The notes under the pieces: generated by a model
Told to the model about the DNA's origin: nothing
Database searches by the model: none
The model's input: only the letters and a program-made list of their open reading frames with translations
Assembly: GCF_036227565.1 (NCBI RefSeq)
Contig: NZ_CP109460.1
Location: 62,001 to 126,000 of the forward strand
Reading direction: 5' to 3'
Source of the DNA: Streptomyces sp. NBC_01454
GTDB lineage: Bacteria; Actinomycetota; Actinomycetes; Streptomycetales; Streptomycetaceae
DNA length: 64,000 nt
Program-made: the position numbers and the translations under genes
In this document: positions 54,156 through 64,000 of the stretch, piece by piece
Layout: each line of letters starts with the position of its first letter
How positions within the stretch are numbered: position 1 is the first letter of the stretch

Positions 54156-54193
54156 TTTGCTCAACCATGTAAGAATATGCTTGAGCGAGCAAA
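54156..54193. promoter_or_regulatory. Operator-like inverted repeat before the ABC exporter
   Basis: TTTGCTC (54156-54162) and GAGCAAA (54187-54193) are perfect inverted arms, and inside them GCTCAA and TTGAGC pair again. The centre (CCATGTAAGAATATGC) is A/T-rich, which is rare here, and could contain a -10 element. The form suggests a repressor site (TetR or MarR type) controlling export. Confidence 0.55.
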
Positions 54194-54250
54194 CCACAGG
54201 AGTGCGCGGAGAACCCGGCGAGACGCGCATCCGCGAGGCAGGAGGCCGCC

Positions 54251-55032
<782 letters not shown>

Positions 55033-55033
<1 letters not shown>

Positions 55034-55911
55034 TGCCCGCTCCCACGGAGGTTGACGTGCCGCACCCGTCCCCCGCCGCGTCCTCCATGACGACGGCGTC
55101 CCAGCCCGCGGAGGGTCCGTCCCGACGCCATGCGGCCAGGCGCGAGAGCTCCGGTCTGGCCGCACTCGTTGCCGACACCCGCCTGGTCTTCGGGCGCTAT
55201 CTGCGACAGACGATGCGCGCCAAGCTCGGCCTGGTGGTGGGCGTCCTCATGCCGCTGCTCGTACTGCTCTTCTTCGGTCCGCTGCTGACGCGCATTCCAC
55301 TCGGTACCGGCGGTGACGCCTGGCAGACGCTGGTGCCCGGGCTTCTGGTGCAACTCGGCATGTTCAGCGCCGCGTTCGCCGGCTTCGACATTCTCATCGA
55401 GCGGCAGCACGGTGTGATCGAACGGATGCAGGTCACCCCGGTCAGCCGGCTGGCCCTGCTCATGGGCCGCGTGCTGCGCGATGTGGTGAAGATGCTCGCC
55501 CAGTCCCTGCTCCTGGTGCTCGCGGGCGTGGCGATGGGCCTGCGCGCCCCGGTGCTCGGCATCCTCATCGGCTTTGTGTTCGTCTCCGCGCTCACGGTGG
55601 CGCTGGCTTCGCTGTCCTATGCGCTGGCCATGCGGCTGAAGTCCCCCGACGAGTTCGCGCCCGTGGTCAACACCGTCAACCTGCCGGTCATGCTGCTCTC
55701 CGGCATCCTGCTGCCGATGGCGCTCGCGCCCCACTGGCTGGACGTGGTATCGCGATTCGTGCCGCTGCGCTATCTGGTGGAAGCGGTCCGGGCCGCGTTC
55801 CTCGGCCAGTACGGCAGCACCGCGATGCTCCGCGGTGCACTGGTGGCAGGGGCACTCGCCGCGCTCTCGGTCTTCGTCGGCGCCCGGATCTTCCGCAAGG
55901 CCGGAGCCTAG
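55033..55911 (+). CDS. ABC-2 type permease (DrrB-like)
   Basis: The 292-residue protein has a polar N-terminus of about 55 residues and about six membrane segments: LGLVVGVLMPLLVLLFFGPLL, LVPGLLVQLGMFSAAFAGF, the pair in LAQSLLLVLAGVAMGL...LGILIGFVFVSALTVAL, TVNLPVMLLSGILLPMAL, and a final LVAGALAALSVFVGA. The RQHGVIERMQVTPVSR loop is the conserved cytoplasmic element of ABC-2 exporters. It overlaps the ATPase gene and forms the exporter with it. The PKS gene follows after 425 bp. Confidence 0.93.
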
Positions 55912-56336
55912 CCGCCACTGCCCCTCGGTCCGCACCCGGTGCGGAATCCCGCGACCGGTGCCGCCCGCTGTCCCTGATCGTCACGTCCGGGCAGCGGGCG
56001 GACCACACACGCCACGGCCCGGGCCGGTGCCGCCCGCCTGGCCGGCCGGCACCGACTCGGGCTGCAGGTGCTCGCCGCCCGCTGGTACACCTCCCTCGGC
56101 AGCTGACGCCCTTTGACCGGCCGGACACCTGCCCGTCGTGGTCCGCACCGCGCGCCGCTCCTGTGGATTTCGCGAGGGAAACCCCTAGAGGGGGTCTGGT
56201 CATACTGGCCTGTGCCGGCAGGTTTCCGCGCTTCCGGGTCCACAGCCCGAGCGGCGATCGCAGCGCCTGAAGCGGCTCCGCCTGGTCGTCGGCGGTACCG
56301 CATCTCCGTTCCCCATGTGATTGGAATCCGAGAAGC
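55912..56336. other. Upstream region of the PKS gene
   Basis: A frame ending at the TGA near 56106 (...AARLAGRHRLGLQVLAARWYTSLGS) looks protein-like but has no start or recognisable family and may be a gene remnant. The right half carries the LuxR-type promoter and a 130-nt leader. No other gene is seen. Confidence 0.45.
56173..56207 (+). promoter_or_regulatory. PAS-LuxR box and -10 element of the PKS gene
   Basis: CGAGGGAAACCCCTAG (56173-56188) fits CTVGGGAWWTCCCBAG at 14 of 16 positions. CATACTG (56201-56207) follows 12 nt later and may be the -10 element, which would put the box where an activator contacts RNA polymerase. The PKS start codon is 149 nt from the box. Confidence 0.75.
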
Positions 56337-59300
56337 GTGAGTGACAAATTCCGGAATGAGCTCATCCGGCCGCTGCATGAGCTGCTTGCGCGCAACGCCC
56401 GCCGTCTTCCGGAGAAGATCGCATTCCGGGACGCACGGCGGTCAGTGACCTACGGGGATCTGGAAGAGCGCACCCGCAAACTGGCCGGCCATCTCGTGGA
56501 CCTGGGAGTGGCACGCGGTGACCGGGTGCTCCTGCGCATGGGCAACCGCGTCGAGATGGTGGAGTCCTACACGGCCGTGGTCCGGGCCGGTGCCATCGGC
56601 GTACCGCTCAATCCGCAGTCGACGGATTCCGAGCTCGCCCATCATCTCGACGACAGCGGTGCCGTCCTGGTGATCAGCGATGCCGCCCAGGCGGAGCAGG
56701 TGCGCAGAGTCATCGGACGGACGACGTCGGGCGGCACCGTCGTGGTGGTCGCAGCGGCCTCCGAAGTGCCGGGCGGAGCACTGCGGTTCGAGTCACTCGC
56801 GACCACCGAGCCCCAGAGCGCGGCGCGTGACGACTTGGGCCTGGACGAGCCTGCCTGGATGCTCTACACCTCGGGCACCACGGGGCGTCCCAAGGGTGTG
56901 GTGTCGACGCAACGTGCCTCACTGTGGGCTACGGCGGCCTGCACCGCACCCCTACTCGGCCTGGGCCCGGAGGACCGGGTGCTGTGGCCGATGCCCCTGT
57001 TCCACGCCGTATCGCACAACGTCGCCGTACTGGGCGTGCTGGCCGTCGGCGCCACGGCACACCTCATGGTGGGCGCGGCGGCCGACGAAATCCTGCAGGC
57101 GGCACAGGAGGACCGGGCCACCTTCCTGGTGGCCGTACCGACCCTGTTCCACCGCATGCTGGAGCTCGGGCGTGAGAGGGGCGGCGAACTCCCCTTCCTG
57201 CGGGTCTGCTTGGCAGCCGGTTCGCCCTGCTCGGCCACCCTGCACGAAGCCTTCGAGGACACCTTCGGCATCCGTCTGCTCGACAGCTACGGGAGCACCG
57301 AGACCGGTGGTGCCATCACCACGCACGTCCCGGACGGCCCCAAGGTGCCGGGATCCTGCGGGCAGCCGCTGCCCGGGCTCGCCCTGCGGCTGACGAATCC
57401 CCGGACCGGCGCGGAGGTCGCCACGGGCGAAGAGGGCGAGGTGTGGGTCAGCAGCCCGGCGCTCATGCTCGGCTACCACAACCAGCCGGAGGAAACCCGT
57501 GCGGTGCTCCATGACGACTGGTACCGCACCGGCGACCTCGGTCGCCAGGACGCGTCGGGCTTCCTCACACTCACCGGCCGGGTCAGGGAACTCATCATCC
57601 GAGGCGGGGAGAACATCCATCCGCGGGAGATCGAGGAAGTCCTGACGCGGGTGCGCGGAGTGCAGGACGCCGCGGTGGCCGGCCGGCCGCACGACGTGCT
57701 CGGCGAAGTGCCCGTCGCCTATGTCGTCCCAGGCCCCGAAGGCATCGACGCGGGGGTGCTCCTGGAAACCTGCCGGCGGGAGCTGTCCGCTTTCAGGGTG
57801 CCCGACGAGTTCCGCAGCATCGCCGAGGTCCCCCGCAACGCGGCAGGGAAAATCGCCCGTCAGCGCCTGGCGGACCGTCCCGGCACCCTGCTCACCGTCA
57901 ATCCCGCGGTCGGTCTCCGTCCGGAGGTGTCCACCCCCACAGGCGGCACCGGCACACCGGAGGTCTTCGGCCCGGCACTCCTCCCCGCGGACGACGGAGC
58001 GCCGGTCGGCGGCCGCGGTCTGCTGGACCTCGTGCGCTCCGCTGTCACCGAGGTCCTCGGGCTCGGCTCCGTCCAGGAGGTGCCGGCGGACCGGCCGCTG
58101 CACGAACTCGGTTTCACCTCGCTGGCCGCGGTGGCCCTGCGCGATCGGCTGTCCGCCGCCACCGGACGGCAACTGTCGGCCGCCCTCGCCTACGACTATC
58201 CGACGGTGACCGCCCTGGCCTCTTACCTTGAGGGTGCACTGCTGAACACCGCGCCCCCGGCCGACGACACCGCGGACGTCGGGCCCGTCCCCCCGGATGA
58301 GCCCGTGGCCATCGTCGCGATGGGCTGCCGGCTCCCCGGCGGAGCCCACTCCCCGCAGGAGCTGTGGAACCTGCTGACGGCCGAGACCGACGCAGTCGGC
58401 CCGTTCCCCACGGACCGGGGCTGGGATCTGGACCGGCTGCTGGACGAGGAGTTCGGCGGCGGCGGAACGTCGTCGGCCCGTCAGGGCGCGTTCCTGGACG
58501 ACATGGGTCGGTTCGACGCCGCGTTCTTCGGGATCTCGCCGCGGGAGGCGCTGGCGATGGACCCGCAGCAGCGGCTGCTGCTGGAGACATCCTGGGAGAC
58601 CTTCGAACGCGCGGGCATCGACCCCACATCGCTCAAAGGCAGCCGCACCGGTGTCTTCGCCGGGGTGATGCACAGCGGCTACGGGCCCGGGCTCTACGAC
58701 CGCGCACCGGAGAACCTGGAGGGGTACCTCGGCAACGGCTCGGCCGTCAGTATCGCCTCCGGACGCATCGCCTACACCTACGGTCTGGAGGGTCCTGCGC
58801 TCACGGTGGACACGGCGTGCTCGTCCTCCCTGGTCGCTCTGCATCTGGCGGCGCAGTCACTGCGGCAGGGTGAGTGCACCCTGGCACTGGCCGGCGGGGT
58901 GACCGTCCTGGCGACCCCCGCCGCGCTCGTCGAGTTCAGCCGCCAGGGCGCACTCTCCGCCGACGGTCGGTGCAAGGCCTACGCGGCAGCCGCCAACGGG
59001 ACCGGGTTCTCGGAGGGTGTGGGGTTGGTGCTGTTGGAGCGGTTGTCCGACGCCCGGCGCAACGGGCACCCGGTCCTGGCCGTCATCCGTGGTTCCGCGG
59101 TCAATCAGGACGGCGCCTCCAACGGCCTGACCGCCCCGAACGGCCTTGCCCAGCAGCGGGTCATCCGCTCCGCCCTCGCTCACGCCGGCCTGTCGGGCGC
59201 CGACATCGACGCCGTCGAGGGCCACGGCACCGGCACCACCCTGGGTGACCCGATCGAGGCACGGGCCCTCCTGGCGACATACGGCCAGGACCGCCCGGAC

Positions 59301-62300
59301 GACCGGCCCCTGTGGCTGGGGTCGGTGAAGTCAAACATCGGCCACACGCAGGCCGCGGCCGGGGTCGTCGGGGTGATCAAGATGGTGCAGGCCATGCACC
59401 ACGGCGTCCTCCCCCGCACCCTCCACGTCGACGCGCCCTCCCCTCATGTCGACTGGACCACCGGTGAGGTACGGCTGCTGGCCGAGGCGCAGGCGTGGCC
59501 GGAGAGCGGACATCCGCGCCGGGCGGGGGTCTCCTCTTTCGGAGCAAGCGGAACCAATGCCCACGTGATCCTGGAGGAGTCGCCGGACGCGCCCGCAGCA
59601 CCCCCGTCCGGCCCCGACAACGACAACAGCACCGGCACCGGCTCTGACACACATCCGGCGGGCAAGGACGCCACCGTCCTGCCCCTGGTGATCTCAGCAC
59701 GCGACCAACAAGCACTCCACGCACACGCCGAACAACTCGCCACCTTCCTCGACCACCACCCCCACACCCCCCTCCACGACATCACCCACACCCTCGCAAC
59801 CCGCACCACCTTCGAACACCGCGCAGCCCTCACCCACACCACCCACACCGAACTCGCCACCGCCCTACGCACCCTCCACACCCCAACCCCCCACACCCAC
59901 ACCCACACCGGACCCACCCTCACCGACCCCGTCTTCGTCTTCCCCGGCCAAGGCAGCCAATGGCAAGGCATGGCCCTCGACCTCCTCCACACCAACCCCA
60001 CCTTCACCCAACAACTCCACGCCTGCCAAGAAGCCCTCGACCCCCACATCGACTGGACCCTCACCGGCGTCCTCAACAACCAACCCCACCAACCCCCCCT
60101 CGACCGCGTCGACGTCGTCCAACCCACCCTCTGGGCCGTCATGGTCTCCCTCGCCACCACCTGCCAAACCCTCGGCATCCAACCCGCCGCAGTCCTCGGC
60201 CACTCCCAAGGCGAAATCGCCGCCGCCACCATCGCCGGCGCACTCACCCTCCACGACGCCGCCCGCATCACCGCCCTCCGCTCCCAACTCCTCACCACCC
60301 TCACCGGCAACGGCGCCATGACCTCCCTCGCCACCGACCCCCACACCGCCCAAACCCTCATCAACACCCTCCACCTCGACGCCCACATCGCCGCCATCAA
60401 CAGCCCCACCCACACCGTCATCTCCGGCACACCCCAAGCCCTCAACCAACTCCAACACCACTGCGACCACCACCACATCCGCGCCCGCCAAATCCCCGTC
60501 GACTACGCCTCCCACTCACCCCAAATGGAACAACTCCACGACAAACTCCTCCACCACCTCACACCCATCACCCCCCAACCCACCACCACCCCCTACTACT
60601 CCTCCCTCACCGGAACACACCTCAACGGCACCGAACTCACCCCCGAATACTGGTACCAAAACCTCCGCCACACCGTCGACTTCCACACCGCCACCCAAAC
60701 CCTCCTCAACACCCACCACCACACCTACCTCGAAATCAGCCCCCACCCCGTCCTCACCCTCCCCCTCCAACAAACCCTCCAACACCACCTCCCCCCCACC
60801 ACCCCACACACCATCCTCCCCACCCTCACCCGCAAACACAGCACCCAAAACGACCTCCTCACCACCATCGCCACCGCCTACACCCAAGGCATCCCCCTCC
60901 ACCCCACCCCCACCACACCACCCCACCCCAACCTCCCCACCTACCCCTTCCAAGGCCACCACCACTGGCTGAGCAGCGTTCCGGCCGGTGGCGACCCGGA
61001 ATCGGTCGGACAGCGGATGGTCACGCATCCCTTGCTGGGCGCGGCGATCCACACGGCGGATGCGGAAGGTCTGGTACTGACCGGTCGGGTGTCCATGGCG
61101 TCGCATCCCTGGCTCGCCGATCACGAGGTACGTGGTTCCGTCCTCTTCCCCGGCACTGCCTTCGTCGAGGCGGCGATCCGCGCCGGTGACGAGGTCGGCT
61201 GCGCTGCCCTGGAGGAGCTGGTACTGGAAGCCCCGATGGTCCTGGCCGCTGAGGAAGCGGTGAGTCTGCAGATCGCGGTGGGCGCACCGGATGCGTCGGG
61301 ACGGCGCGCGGTGAGCATCCACTCCGCACCGCAGGACGCTACGGAGAGCGCCGCCGGGGAGGATCCTGTGTGGCTGCGGCACGCGAGTGGATTCCTGCGG
61401 CCGGACGAGCCGGACACGGCGGACACGGCGGACCCGACGCACACCGCGGAGGCCCTGAGCCCGTGGCCGCCCCGGGGTGCGGAAGCCGTGCCCGTGGAGG
61501 GAGCCTACGAGCAGCTGCGTGGTGCGGGCTACGGATACGGCCCGCTCTTTCGGGGACTGCGGGCCATGTGGCGCCGGGGCGGCGAGGTGTTCGCCGAGGT
61601 CGCGCTCGCGGAGGAGGGCCCCGCGGCGGACTGGGGCGTGCATCCGGGGCTGCTGGACTCGGCCCTGCATCCAGACATCCTCGACAAGCTGGTGGACGCC
61701 GGCTCCGAAGGGCTGCGCCTGCCCTTTTCCTGGCACTCGGTGCGGCTGTTCGCATCGGGGGCGACCGCACTGCGGGTTCGTCTGACGTCGGGTGCCGAAG
61801 GCGTGTCGCTGTTCGCCGTGGATCCGGCGGGGCAGCCCGTCCTCTCGGTCGCGGCGATGAACACCCGGCCGGTGGCGGACGGGACGGAGGCGCCGGTCGC
61901 CCAGCTGGTCCGGCAGTCGCTCTTCCGGACGGACTGGACACCGCTGTCGCCGACACCGTCGGCAGCCCCCGCGGCCGGACACTGGTCCGTGGTGAGCCCC
62001 GATGCGGAGGAACTGGCCGGCGCTCTGCGGGCCGCGGGCATCGACGCACGGGGCCATGAGCGGCTGCAGGACGTGCCGAGGACGGCGGACGGCGCACAGC
62101 CCGGTGAGGAGGCACCGGCCACCGACGTGGTACTCCTCTCCTTCCCACCCGTGCAAGGAGGTGCCGTCGCGCCGGCCGAAGCGGCCCGCACGGCCGTGCA
62201 CCGGGCCCTGTCCGGCATCCAGGCCTGGCTGGACGACGCGCGTTTCGAGGCGACCCATCTGGTCGTGGCCACCCGCGGGGCGGTCGCGGCGGGCCCCGAT

Positions 62301-64000
62301 GCCGAGGTCTTCGACCTCGCCGGCGCGCCGCTGTGGGGACTGGTGCGGTCGGCCCAGGCCGAGCATCCGGGGCGGATCACCCTGGTCGACCTGGACCCCG
62401 GTACGGAACCGGCCGGCACCGCGGCTTCCGACACGGACGCCGCAGCTGTGCTGGCGGCCGTCGCCGCGGACGAGCCACAACTCGCGGTACGCGCAGGCAC
62501 GTTCCTGCTTCCCAGGCTGGCGCGTGCCTCCGAGGCGGCGGTACGCCCGGATGCGGGGCTCGATCCCGAAGGGGTCGTCGTCGTGACCGGCGGCACCGGC
62601 GGGCTCGGAAGGATCCTGGCCACCCATCTGGTCACCGCGCACGGTGCACGCCATTTGCTGTTGCTGAGCAGGAGCGGCCCGGACGCGCCGGGCGCCGCCG
62701 CATTGGAGGCGGAACTGGCCTCGCACGGGGCGAGCGTCTCGGTCGTGGCGTGCGACGTGGCCGACCGCGAGGCGCTGGCCGCGGTGCTCGGCGGGCTGGA
62801 CCGCCCGCTCACCGCCGTGGTGCACACGGCGGGCGTACTGGACGATGCCATGCTTCCGGCGTTGACGCCGCAGCGGATGGACACCGTGCTGCGGCCCAAG
62901 GTCGATGCAGCGATGCATCTGCACGAGCTGACCCGGGATGCGGACCTGGCGCAGTTCGTGCTTTTCTCCTCGGTCGCCGGGGTCCTCGGCGGGCCGGGCC
63001 AGGCCAACTACGCGGCGGCCAACGCCTTCCTCGACGCCCTGGGCCTGCACCGTCGTGCCCTCGGCCTGCCGGCCACGACGGTGGCCTGGGGGCTGTGGGA
63101 GGACGGCGGGCTGACCGCCCACCTGGGCGACACCGATCTGCGCCGGATCGCACGCAATGGTGTACGGGCCCTGTCGGCCGAGCAGGGGGCGGCACTGTTT
63201 GACGCCGCGCTCGCCCGCGACGGGGCGGCCTTCGTGGCCGCACGACTCGATTTCGGGACGCTGCGCCGGCGCTCCGGCCCCATTCCGCCCTTGCTGCGGG
63301 ATCTCGTACGGACCCCTGCCAGGCGTACGGCGGCCGGGGGCGCCGGGCCGGATGAGGGGGTCGCCGGGGAGTGGCTGGCGGGGCTGTCGACGGCGGAGGC
63401 GGAGCGGGCGCTACTCGATCTGGTCCGCACGCATGCCGCGACGGTCCTGGGACACGAGTCCGTGGCGGAGATGCCGTCCGACGGTGTCTTCAAGGACCTC
63501 GGGTTCGACTCCCTGACCGCGGTGGAGCTGCGCAACCGCCTCAACGACCTCACCGGTTTGCGGCTCGCCCCGACGGTGATCTTCGACCATCCGACGGTCG
63601 AAAGCCTCGCCGCGCACCTGCTGGAAACCTGGAGCGGGACCTCCTCGTCCACGGCAGTGCCCGTACGGGCACTGCCGGCCGGGTCGGACGACGAAGACAT
63701 GATCGCGATCGTGGCCATGGGCTGCCGCTATCCCGGGGGCGTCGCCTCCCCGCAAGGGCTGTGGGACCTGGTGGCCTCGGGGACCGACGCCGTGACCGGC
63801 TTCCCCTCCGACCGGGGCTGGGACCTGGATGGACTCTACGACCCGGACCCCGACAAGCCCGGCACCTCTTATGCGCGGGAGGGCGCGTTCCTGGACGAGG
63901 CGGGTCGGTTCGACGCCGCGTTCTTCGGGATCTCGCCGCGGGAGGCGCTGGCGATGGACCCGCAGCAGCGGCTGCTGCTGGAGACATCGTGGGAGACCTT
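56337..64000 (+). CDS. Modular type I polyketide synthase, loading module plus module 1 (partial)
   Basis: The gene starts at a GTG (56337, [13 protein letters not shown]) and runs off the window after 2554 residues. Domains in order: an acyl-AMP ligase (about 1-520; [24 protein letters not shown], Lys in [10 protein letters not shown]); ACP (about 560-635; GFTSL); KS (about 655-1080; [25 protein letters not shown]); AT (about 1200-1515; GHSQGE and YASH, the methylmalonyl-CoA type); DH (about 1560-1830; [10 protein letters not shown] and GLLDSALHP); KR (about 2075-2260; GGTGGLG, LDD of B-type, catalytic Tyr in [10 protein letters not shown]); ACP (about 2355-2430; GFDSL); and the start of a second KS (from about 2450). 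A ligase-ACP loading module implies a free carboxylic acid starter. Module 1 should add a propionate unit and leave a double bond. Confidence 0.96.
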   Translation, partial: MSDKFRNELIRPLHELLARNARRLPEKIAFRDARRSVTYGDLEERTRKLAGHLVDLGVARGDRVLLRMGNRVEMVESYTAVVRAGAIGVPLNPQSTDSELAHHLDDSGAVLVISDAAQAEQVRRVIGRTTSGGTVVVVAAASEVPGGALRFESLATTEPQSAARDDLGLDEPAWMLYTSGTTGRPKGVVSTQRASLWATAACTAPLLGLGPEDRVLWPMPLFHAVSHNVAVLGVLAVGATAHLMVGAAADEILQAAQEDRATFLVAVPTLFHRMLELGRERGGELPFLRVCLAAGSPCSATLHEAFEDTFGIRLLDSYGSTETGGAITTHVPDGPKVPGSCGQPLPGLALRLTNPRTGAEVATGEEGEVWVSSPALMLGYHNQPEETRAVLHDDWYRTGDLGRQDASGFLTLTGRVRELIIRGGENIHPREIEEVLTRVRGVQDAAVAGRPHDVLGEVPVAYVVPGPEGIDAGVLLETCRRELSAFRVPDEFRSIAEVPRNAAGKIARQRLADRPGTLLTVNPAVGLRPEVSTPTGGTGTPEVFGPALLPADDGAPVGGRGLLDLVRSAVTEVLGLGSVQEVPADRPLHELGFTSLAAVALRDRLSAATGRQLSAALAYDYPTVTALASYLEGALLNTAPPADDTADVGPVPPDEPVAIVAMGCRLPGGAHSPQELWNLLTAETDAVGPFPTDRGWDLDRLLDEEFGGGGTSSARQGAFLDDMGRFDAAFFGISPREALAMDPQQRLLLETSWETFERAGIDPTSLKGSRTGVFAGVMHSGYGPGLYDRAPENLEGYLGNGSAVSIASGRIAYTYGLEGPALTVDTACSSSLVALHLAAQSLRQGECTLALAGGVTVLATPAALVEFSRQGALSADGRCKAYAAAANGTGFSEGVGLVLLERLSDARRNGHPVLAVIRGSAVNQDGASNGLTAPNGLAQQRVIRSALAHAGLSGADIDAVEGHGTGTTLGDPIEARALLATYGQDRPDDRPLWLGSVKSNIGHTQAAAGVVGVIKMVQAMHHGVLPRTLHVDAPSPHVDWTTGEVRLLAEAQAWPESGHPRRAGVSSFGASGTNAHVILEESPDAPAAPPSGPDNDNSTGTGSDTHPAGKDATVLPLVISARDQQALHAHAEQLATFLDHHPHTPLHDITHTLATRTTFEHRAALTHTTHTELATALRTLHTPTPHTHTHTGPTLTDPVFVFPGQGSQWQGMALDLLHTNPTFTQQLHACQEALDPHIDWTLTGVLNNQPHQPPLDRVDVVQPTLWAVMVSLATTCQTLGIQPAAVLGHSQGEIAAATIAGALTLHDAARITALRSQLLTTLTGNGAMTSLATDPHTAQTLINTLHLDAHIAAINSPTHTVISGTPQALNQLQHHCDHHHIRARQIPVDYASHSPQMEQLHDKLLHHLTPITPQPTTTPYYSSLTGTHLNGTELTPEYWYQNLRHTVDFHTATQTLLNTHHHTYLEISPHPVLTLPLQQTLQHHLPPTTPHTILPTLTRKHSTQNDLLTTIATAYTQGIPLHPTPTTPPHPNLPTYPFQGHHHWLSSVPAGGDPESVGQRMVTHPLLGAAIHTADAEGLVLTGRVSMASHPWLADHEVRGSVLFPGTAFVEAAIRAGDEVGCAALEELVLEAPMVLAAEEAVSLQIAVGAPDASGRRAVSIHSAPQDATESAAGEDPVWLRHASGFLRPDEPDTADTADPTHTAEALSPWPPRGAEAVPVEGAYEQLRGAGYGYGPLFRGLRAMWRRGGEVFAEVALAEEGPAADWGVHPGLLDSALHPDILDKLVDAGSEGLRLPFSWHSVRLFASGATALRVRLTSGAEGVSLFAVDPAGQPVLSVAAMNTRPVADGTEAPVAQLVRQSLFRTDWTPLSPTPSAAPAAGHWSVVSPDAEELAGALRAAGIDARGHERLQDVPRTADGAQPGEEAPATDVVLLSFPPVQGGAVAPAEAARTAVHRALSGIQAWLDDARFEATHLVVATRGAVAAGPDAEVFDLAGAPLWGLVRSAQAEHPGRITLVDLDPGTEPAGTAASDTDAAAVLAAVAADEPQLAVRAGTFLLPRLARASEAAVRPDAGLDPEGVVVVTGGTGGLGRILATHLVTAHGARHLLLLSRSGPDAPGAAALEAELASHGASVSVVACDVADREALAAVLGGLDRPLTAVVHTAGVLDDAMLPALTPQRMDTVLRPKVDAAMHLHELTRDADLAQFVLFSSVAGVLGGPGQANYAAANAFLDALGLHRRALGLPATTVAWGLWEDGGLTAHLGDTDLRRIARNGVRALSAEQGAALFDAALARDGAAFVAARLDFGTLRRRSGPIPPLLRDLVRTPARRTAAGGAGPDEGVAGEWLAGLSTAEAERALLDLVRTHAATVLGHESVAEMPSDGVFKDLGFDSLTAVELRNRLNDLTGLRLAPTVIFDHPTVESLAAHLLETWSGTSSSTAVPVRALPAGSDDEDMIAIVAMGCRYPGGVASPQGLWDLVASGTDAVTGFPSDRGWDLDGLYDPDPDKPGTSYAREGAFLDEAGRFDAAFFGISPREALAMDPQQRLLLETSWET
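58505..58603 (+). repeat. KS-coding segment nearly identical to 63902-64000
   Basis: Over 99 nt the two KS regions ([12 protein letters not shown]...) differ at one base only. Such identity between modules indicates recent gene conversion or duplication; it may extend past the window edge. Confidence 0.85.
59690..60970 (+). other. Composition island covering the PKS AT domain
   Basis: From the LVISAR motif to the [10 protein letters not shown] motif the coding strand becomes very C-rich and G-poor: G is 3 of 60 at 60721-60780 and 1 of 60 at 60781-60840, against 22 of 60 at 61621-61680. Codon choice shifts to CAC, ACC, CAA and CTC. The borders coincide with the classic AT exchange points, so the AT was probably imported from another PKS. 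Confidence 0.8.
63902..64000 (+). repeat. Second copy of the KS-coding repeat
   Basis: Matches 58505-58603 at 98 of 99 positions and is cut by the end of the window. Confidence 0.85.

Overview
The window looks like accessory DNA from the chromosome arm of a Streptomyces (or close relative). GC is very high and codon third positions are GC-rich. It carries a tap-tpg telomere operon, a melC tyrosinase operon, a DUF4157 (eCIS-type) protein and insertion-sequence debris. No RNA genes were recognised.

Left part, 1-13.2 kb: the tail of a short-chain dehydrogenase; a DUF4157 protein; an IS630-like cassette (32-bp inverted repeats at 2525 and 4164) holding a deleted transposase and a dienelactone-hydrolase-like passenger; a two-domain VOC protein; tap-tpg, the genes that replicate the ends of linear replicons; a membrane protein; melC1-melC2; and two alpha/beta hydrolases.

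From about 13.2 kb to the right edge lies the left portion of a large polyketide gene cluster. In order: a degenerate adenylation-domain protein and an acyl-CoA carboxylase beta chain; a P450 and an NDP-hexose 3-ketoreductase; a DUF1772/TetR pair with its operators; futalosine-pathway genes mqnD, mqnE, mqnC and mqnA, interleaved with a PaaK-like ligase, a ferredoxin and a type II thioesterase; a DUF6069 membrane protein and an acyltransferase homologue without its nucleophile; a 9.5-kb gene for a protein with 3 IPT/TIG domains and 29 Ig-like repeats; an NRPS-like protein (condensation/acyltransferase-like, A, PCP) facing an MccF-like S66 peptidase; a less coherent stretch (two GNATs, a methyltransferase, an IS701 remnant, an SGNH hydrolase); an APS kinase/sulfotransferase pair; a VC0807-type membrane protein; deoxysugar genes (3-C-methyltransferase, 3,5-epimerase, 4-ketoreductase); a DrrAB-like exporter; and a modular type I PKS cut off by the window end (AMP-ligase, ACP, KS, AT, DH, KR, ACP, KS...).

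How it may work together (inference): MqnA/E/C/D make 1,4-dihydroxy-6-naphthoate, an attractive aromatic starter for the AMP-ligase loading module. The carboxylase would supply methylmalonyl-CoA, matching the YASH-type AT. The sugar genes cover four of the five steps to a TDP-L-mycarose-type sugar. APS kinase and sulfotransferase would sulfate the product, and the ABC transporter would export it. Promoters of most of these operons carry 16-bp palindromes resembling the PimM-type PAS-LuxR box. In four of them the box ends 149-150 nt before a start codon. This argues for one regulon, and for the menaquinone-type genes belonging to it. Not in the window: the regulator itself, glycosyltransferases, the early sugar genes and the rest of the PKS.
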